From Spirosoma sp. 48-14 (GTDB taxonomy: Bacteria; Bacteroidota; Bacteroidia; Cytophagales; Spirosomataceae), in the NCBI RefSeq assembly GCF_001898575.1, contig NZ_MKUD01000006.1, forward strand, positions 104,411 to 168,410: 64,000 nucleotides of DNA. The letters run 5' to 3'. Position numbers and translations under genes: made by a program. Below the pieces are notes generated by a model, which saw nothing but the letters and a program-made list of their open reading frames with translations, had not been told where the DNA came from and searched no databases. How positions within the stretch are numbered: position 1 is the first letter of the stretch; each line of letters starts with the position of its first letter. Of the stretch, positions 60,730 through 64,000 are shown one piece after another.

Positions 60730-61638
60730 ATGATTACATACCGTTATTTTCTACCTTTTATTGGTCTGGTTGCTGGTTTACAGACTGTTCAGGCACAGCC
60801 GTTTATCACGCAGAATACGCAAGCTTCGGCGAGTGGAGTGACAACGTCCGCCCTGAGCCCGCGTAACCCTAAAGTTGTAGAATCACCCTTTTATCTAAAG
60901 GCTTATGGATTTTACAGTCTAGTGACCTTAGGCACCGACCGCTCTTTGAGCCGCACTTCGACCGGTTTTAACGTAGCGAGTAAAGGTTTAGGTGCCGGTC
61001 CGCGTATTGGGGCTGGTGTTGGCTTCATTATCAGCGATTTTGTCAATGTTGGTATTGATGCTGATTTGTTATTGGGCGATAAACTGGAGACTAGCTCTGC
61101 TTATAAGGAATCAAATAGCAACTACGTTCTTACTAGAGCAACGACGTTAAAAGTGCTGTCGTTTGTCCCTAATATTACTTTCAAAGCATTATCACGACCT
61201 TCTTATTATATCTATAACAGACTGGGTCTGGTGGGTGGATTGGTTCTTGATTACAACATTGTGCAAAACAGAACAGAGACCCCTATAAATGGAACCGCCA
61301 CGAAAAATGAATATACAATTGACAGCCGAAAGAACGGTTTAGCTGTTGGGTATCAGGTTGCCTTAGGAATCCAATTACGACTAAGTCAGCATCTACGTGG
61401 TTTTGCCGAGTTAGTTGCCTACACGCAGTCATTTGAAAAAAGAGAAGATCTGATTTCGTCGGTAACTACCAACCAAAATGGGACTGTATTGCAAAGCAGC
61501 TTGTCGATTTCTCAATACAAGAGCCAGGGGGAGTATGTCCGAACAACTCAGGGTGGAATCGATGTATCTCAGCTTCCGAGCCTTAACGTACATATCAGCA
61601 GTGTAGGCTTAAGCACTGGACTGCTGTTGCGGTTTTGA
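60730..61638 (+). CDS. Outer membrane beta-barrel protein
   Basis: A 302-residue protein with start at ATG 60730, which gives the signal peptide MITYRYFLPFIGLVAGLQTVQAQ. The frame extends upstream to 60688 but without a signal. The body has the alternating pattern of amphipathic strands with small residues (GPRIGAGVGFIISDFVNVGIDADL, YQVALGIQLRLSQHLRGFAEL) and ends with LSTGLLLRF, a terminal Phe as needed for BAM recognition. Probably an OmpW/OmpA-type barrel of about 8-10 strands. It precedes the lipase gene by 26 bases. Confidence 0.7.
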   Translation: MITYRYFLPFIGLVAGLQTVQAQPFITQNTQASASGVTTSALSPRNPKVVESPFYLKAYGFYSLVTLGTDRSLSRTSTGFNVASKGLGAGPRIGAGVGFIISDFVNVGIDADLLLGDKLETSSAYKESNSNYVLTRATTLKVLSFVPNITFKALSRPSYYIYNRLGLVGGLVLDYNIVQNRTETPINGTATKNEYTIDSRKNGLAVGYQVALGIQLRLSQHLRGFAELVAYTQSFEKREDLISSVTTNQNGTVLQSSLSISQYKSQGEYVRTTQGGIDVSQLPSLNVHISSVGLSTGLLLRF

Positions 61639-61664
61639 TAGACACCCGTATATACGACTGATTT

Positions 61665-62783
61665 ATGGCAACTCCTTATCAATTAGCAGCGCTATCAGAA
61701 GCTGTTTATCAAAATTCACATCCTATAGGACGAGAACTCCATCCATTTGCCGATGGCTCCAGGTGGACTAAAGTTGCTGATGCGGGTGTAATGACTACGT
61801 TTAGTGGGTTTTATGCGGCAAAATTTGAGTGTAATGGCGAAAAGGTAATTGCCTACAGAGGGAGCGATGGGACGGATGCCAATGACTGGATTCCCAATCT
61901 AAGTCGGCATTTAATTAGTCGGGAAAGCGATCAGGTTGAACAGGCTAAACATTTTTTGGCGCAGAATCGTGATGCTACTGTACTAACTGGCCATTCGTTA
62001 GGTGGTTTTTTAGCCTGTACGATGGCCTTTCATTTTACCGTTAGGGTATGCTCGTTTAATGCCCCCTGGCCTGCTTCGGCAAGGTCGGTAGCTCATATTG
62101 GGGCTACTGTAGCGGCCGTGGCAGGGCCTACGGCGGGAGCAACTGTCGCCTTGGCTGCTTTACCGGTGGCCGTTGGTGGAACCTTGTATGAAAGCATTGT
62201 TGAGAATATGAGCCAAAGTTTTAGAGGGTCGGCGCTGATCGTTTATCAATCTTCAACGGATGCTGCGTCTTTCTTTTTGCCTCCAAGTATTACCCAACGA
62301 TTAAATAACATAATTGTTAGACCGTTAGGACCTCACGGCTTGCATCCAATTCCCGAGGTGGTTTCGTATCTTAGTAGAGTGGCTAATTTTAACATACATT
62401 GGCCTCGGGTAGGAACTATTGGGTTTAGTGACAATAAAGACTATTGCTACATTGTGGGTTTTGTGTGCCGCCTTTGCTTATCAGCGGAAGGATTGGAATT
62501 CGGTGATTTAGAACTGGCAAGAGCTTACGCAAGACGGCAGGGTGTTAGCGAAACATGGGCCAATGAGAAGTTTAACGAGGGCTTTTCTTGCGCTTACGAT
62601 CTAATCCGAGTACACCGCATCCATCTTTTGGGGACCATCGAAAGATACTATTCTCCTCCTTTACCAGCTATTCGAGCGTTCCAGGGAAGATCTAGCCATC
62701 AGCGACTTAATTTGGTCAATAGAATCAAAAGGTTTTTGGAACGGTATCCTTATGTCAATATTGAAGATGGCTGGCGTATTTAG
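61665..62783 (+). CDS. Lipase class 3-like protein (possible T6SS effector)
   Basis: A 372-residue protein with the lipase motif GHSLGG, nucleophile Ser111, preceded by EKVIAYRGSDGTDANDWIPN, the class 3 lipase oxyanion region. A hydrophobic stretch (about 145-180; GATVAAVAGPTAGATVALAAL) may insert into membranes. The last third has TWANEKFNEGFSCAYDLI and basic residues. No signal peptide is present, which fits a protein exported by a non-Sec route. It lies 74 bases before the hcp gene on the same strand. Lipases of this kind are known T6SS toxins (Tle families), but a role as effector is inferred; an ordinary cytoplasmic lipase is not excluded. Confidence 0.65.
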   Translation: MATPYQLAALSEAVYQNSHPIGRELHPFADGSRWTKVADAGVMTTFSGFYAAKFECNGEKVIAYRGSDGTDANDWIPNLSRHLISRESDQVEQAKHFLAQNRDATVLTGHSLGGFLACTMAFHFTVRVCSFNAPWPASARSVAHIGATVAAVAGPTAGATVALAALPVAVGGTLYESIVENMSQSFRGSALIVYQSSTDAASFFLPPSITQRLNNIIVRPLGPHGLHPIPEVVSYLSRVANFNIHWPRVGTIGFSDNKDYCYIVGFVCRLCLSAEGLEFGDLELARAYARRQGVSETWANEKFNEGFSCAYDLIRVHRIHLLGTIERYYSPPLPAIRAFQGRSSHQRLNLVNRIKRFLERYPYVNIEDGWRI

Positions 62784-62793
62784 TGGGTCAACC

Positions 62794-62828
62794 TTTGTAA
62801 AGATGGGTATGTAGCACTTCTAGTTTTT
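62794..62828 (+). promoter_or_regulatory. Possible promoter of the Hcp gene
   Basis: TTTG at 62794-62797 and TAGTTTTT at 62821-62828 (one mismatch to TAnnTTTG) are 23 bases apart, at the upper end of the usual range. The Hcp ATG at 62858 is 29 bases further. Weak evidence only. Confidence 0.3.
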
Positions 62829-62857
62829 TCTTACTTTCTTTTAACATCTATACACAC

Positions 62858-63283
62858 ATGGCAGATTTTGCTTCCAGTTTCGATGCTTATTTTTCGTGGG
62901 CAGGTGGGCCCACAGGGGACGACGCAATCCCCGTCAATTCCTGTAATTTTTCGCTGTCGCAATCCATCGACGACAAAGGACGCATTGCCTCCAAAGTATT
63001 TGGTGGAACCGTGTTTGTGCAGATTACTCCCTCGGGTATGGACACCATGAAGCAGCTTTGGGAGTGGATGATTGATGCCGATGGCAAGAAAGAGTCGGCT
63101 CAGATCGAGTTTCGGAATATCGATTCTGAACAGGTACAGAAAAAACTTGAACTAACGGATGTTTACTGCGTACAGTATAGTGAAAGCTTTACAGAAGTTG
63201 GATCGGCGCCTATGTCGCTTAGTTTGACTCTGACGGCGCGTGAGCTAAAAATGTTTGACACCGCGCACATTAATCGGTGGTAA
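62858..63283 (+). CDS. tssD: Type VI secretion tube protein Hcp (TssD)
   Basis: A 141-residue protein of the Bacteroidota (T6SS subtype iii) Hcp/TssD family. The start MADFASSFDAYFSWAGGPTG, the strand-rich middle (VFVQITPSG, QLWEWMIDADGKKESAQIEF) and the end SESFTEVGSAPMSLSLTLTA fit it. Hcp hexamers stack to form the tube that carries effectors. No sheath, baseplate or membrane-complex gene is in the window, so it is an orphan here. Coding in front is the lipase gene, and behind a secreted esterase. Confidence 0.85.
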   Translation: MADFASSFDAYFSWAGGPTGDDAIPVNSCNFSLSQSIDDKGRIASKVFGGTVFVQITPSGMDTMKQLWEWMIDADGKKESAQIEFRNIDSEQVQKKLELTDVYCVQYSESFTEVGSAPMSLSLTLTARELKMFDTAHINRW

Positions 63284-63330
63284 TCAACAGCAACATCTTC
63301 TACACTGAGGGCCATTATTCCAACAGCAAC

Positions 63331-63362
63331 TTTGTCCTGTTTCTGTAAATTCAGTATCTTAT
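63331..63362 (+). promoter_or_regulatory. Promoter of the gene at 63390
   Basis: TTTG at 63331-63334 and TATCTTAT at 63355-63362 are 20 bases apart. The second differs from TAnnTTTG in the last two bases. The ATG at 63390 follows by 27 bases. Confidence 0.4.
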
Positions 63363-63389
63363 CGGTTGATAATTAGCCTGAATTACGTC

Positions 63390-64000
63390 ATGAATAAGTT
63401 GCTGCTTCTTTTTTTAGGTGTATGGGCTATGGCTGCCCAGGCCCAGGTAACGTTTTCGGTTTCGTTCGCGGCCTCGCAAAGCCAGCAGCCGCTCGATGGT
63501 CGCGTATTATTTATGCTGGCAAAAACCGATAAGACCGAACCCCGGTTTCAGGTCAGTGATGGGGTAGCTACGGCTCAACTGTTTGGTATCGATGTTAATG
63601 GCTTGAAACCTGGTCAGGCAGCTACGATTGATGCCAGCGTGTTGGGCTATCCAAAATCGAGCCTGAAAGACTTGCCGCCGGGCGATTATTATGTGCAGGC
63701 GGTACTCCATAAATACGAAACCTTTACCCGCAAGGATGGGCATGTGGTTAAGTTGCCCATGGATCGGGGAGAGGGGCAAAACTGGCGGGTCGCTCCAGGT
63801 AATCTATTTAGTAAGCCGCAGAAAATCAGTTTGAAAGCGGGTGCTAAACAAGCCATGGCTGTAGTGATGGATCAGGTAAACCCGGCACTGCCTGAACCGA
63901 AGGATACCAAATTTATCAAGCATGTTAAAATACAGAGCAAACGGCTGACGGAGTTCTGGGGACGCCCCATCTATCTGGGCGCACACGTGTTGCTACCGGC
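63390..64000 (+). CDS. Secreted esterase-like protein, cut by the window end
   Basis: At least 203 residues; the frame is open to the end of the window. Signal peptide MNKLLLLFLGVWAMAAQAQ, then a beta-rich N-terminal domain (VTFSVSFAASQSQQPLDGRV, PPGDYYVQAVLHKYE) as seen before PF00756 esterase domains in large secreted Bacteroidota esterases. The last residues seen (FWGRPIYLGAHVLLPA) are where the catalytic alpha/beta hydrolase domain would start. The Ser-His-Asp triad cannot be checked since it lies outside the window. Confidence 0.7.
   Translation, partial: MNKLLLLFLGVWAMAAQAQVTFSVSFAASQSQQPLDGRVLFMLAKTDKTEPRFQVSDGVATAQLFGIDVNGLKPGQAATIDASVLGYPKSSLKDLPPGDYYVQAVLHKYETFTRKDGHVVKLPMDRGEGQNWRVAPGNLFSKPQKISLKAGAKQAMAVVMDQVNPALPEPKDTKFIKHVKIQSKRLTEFWGRPIYLGAHVLLP

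Overview
The window looks like chromosomal DNA of a Bacteroidota bacterium of the order Cytophagales, with a Spirosoma-like character (inferred from gene content only). The signs are a type IX secretion (T9SS) C-terminal sorting domain, a PorE-like OmpA protein, a hybrid two-component system, Bacteroidota-type TAnnTTTG promoter boxes, a MoxR/DUF58/BatA/DUF4159 cluster, many SPII lipoproteins with Lys after the lipobox Cys, and a Bacteroidota-type Hcp. I saw no rRNA, tRNA, CRISPR array, transposase or prophage.

Layout. 0-7 kb: envelope genes (T9SS cargo, OstA-like protein, PorE-like protein) and tilS. 7-13.3 kb: DinB, a lipoprotein, an SDR oxidoreductase, then a minus-strand cluster of GCS2-type carboxylate-amine ligase, class I glutamine amidotransferase and ATP-grasp-like protein. 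13.4-19.5 kb: an ECF sigma operon, a 1320-residue hybrid two-component regulator, and two small membrane proteins sharing a C-terminal motif on either side of it. 19.7-28.6 kb: a glycerophosphodiesterase and a five-gene MoxR-type cluster followed upstream by a DUF4159 gene. 28.9-30.6 kb: two GNAT acetyltransferases and a DUF4160/DUF2442 pair. 30.6-43.8 kb: four consecutive tldD-pmbA gene pairs on the minus strand. 44-50.3 kb: a type II toxin-antitoxin module, a lipoprotein, a membrane protein, an ATP-grasp protein, DinB and two esterases. 50.4-57 kb: GH16 glucanase, then a NarL-type histidine kinase/response regulator system and a 7TMR-DISM kinase. 57-64 kb: secreted and lipoproteins, a lipase, an Hcp tube protein and an esterase cut by the window edge.

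The most notable points are these. (1) The tldD/pmbA pair is present in four tandem copies. All four TldD homologues carry a twin-arginine-like N-terminus while their PmbA partners have no signal. Each pair is separated by a long palindrome whose two arms change together from copy to copy. (2) Three promoters (before 51316, 54068 and 57196) share a TCCC-N8-GGGA dyad placed 27-28 bases before a TAnnTTTG box. This suggests a small regulon controlled by the response regulator encoded at 54068. (3) A lipase gene lies directly before an Hcp gene, a candidate T6SS effector arrangement. (4) Several unrelated families of intergenic inverted repeats sit next to gene ends.

Functions are assigned from recognised motifs and family knowledge by eye; no database search was run.
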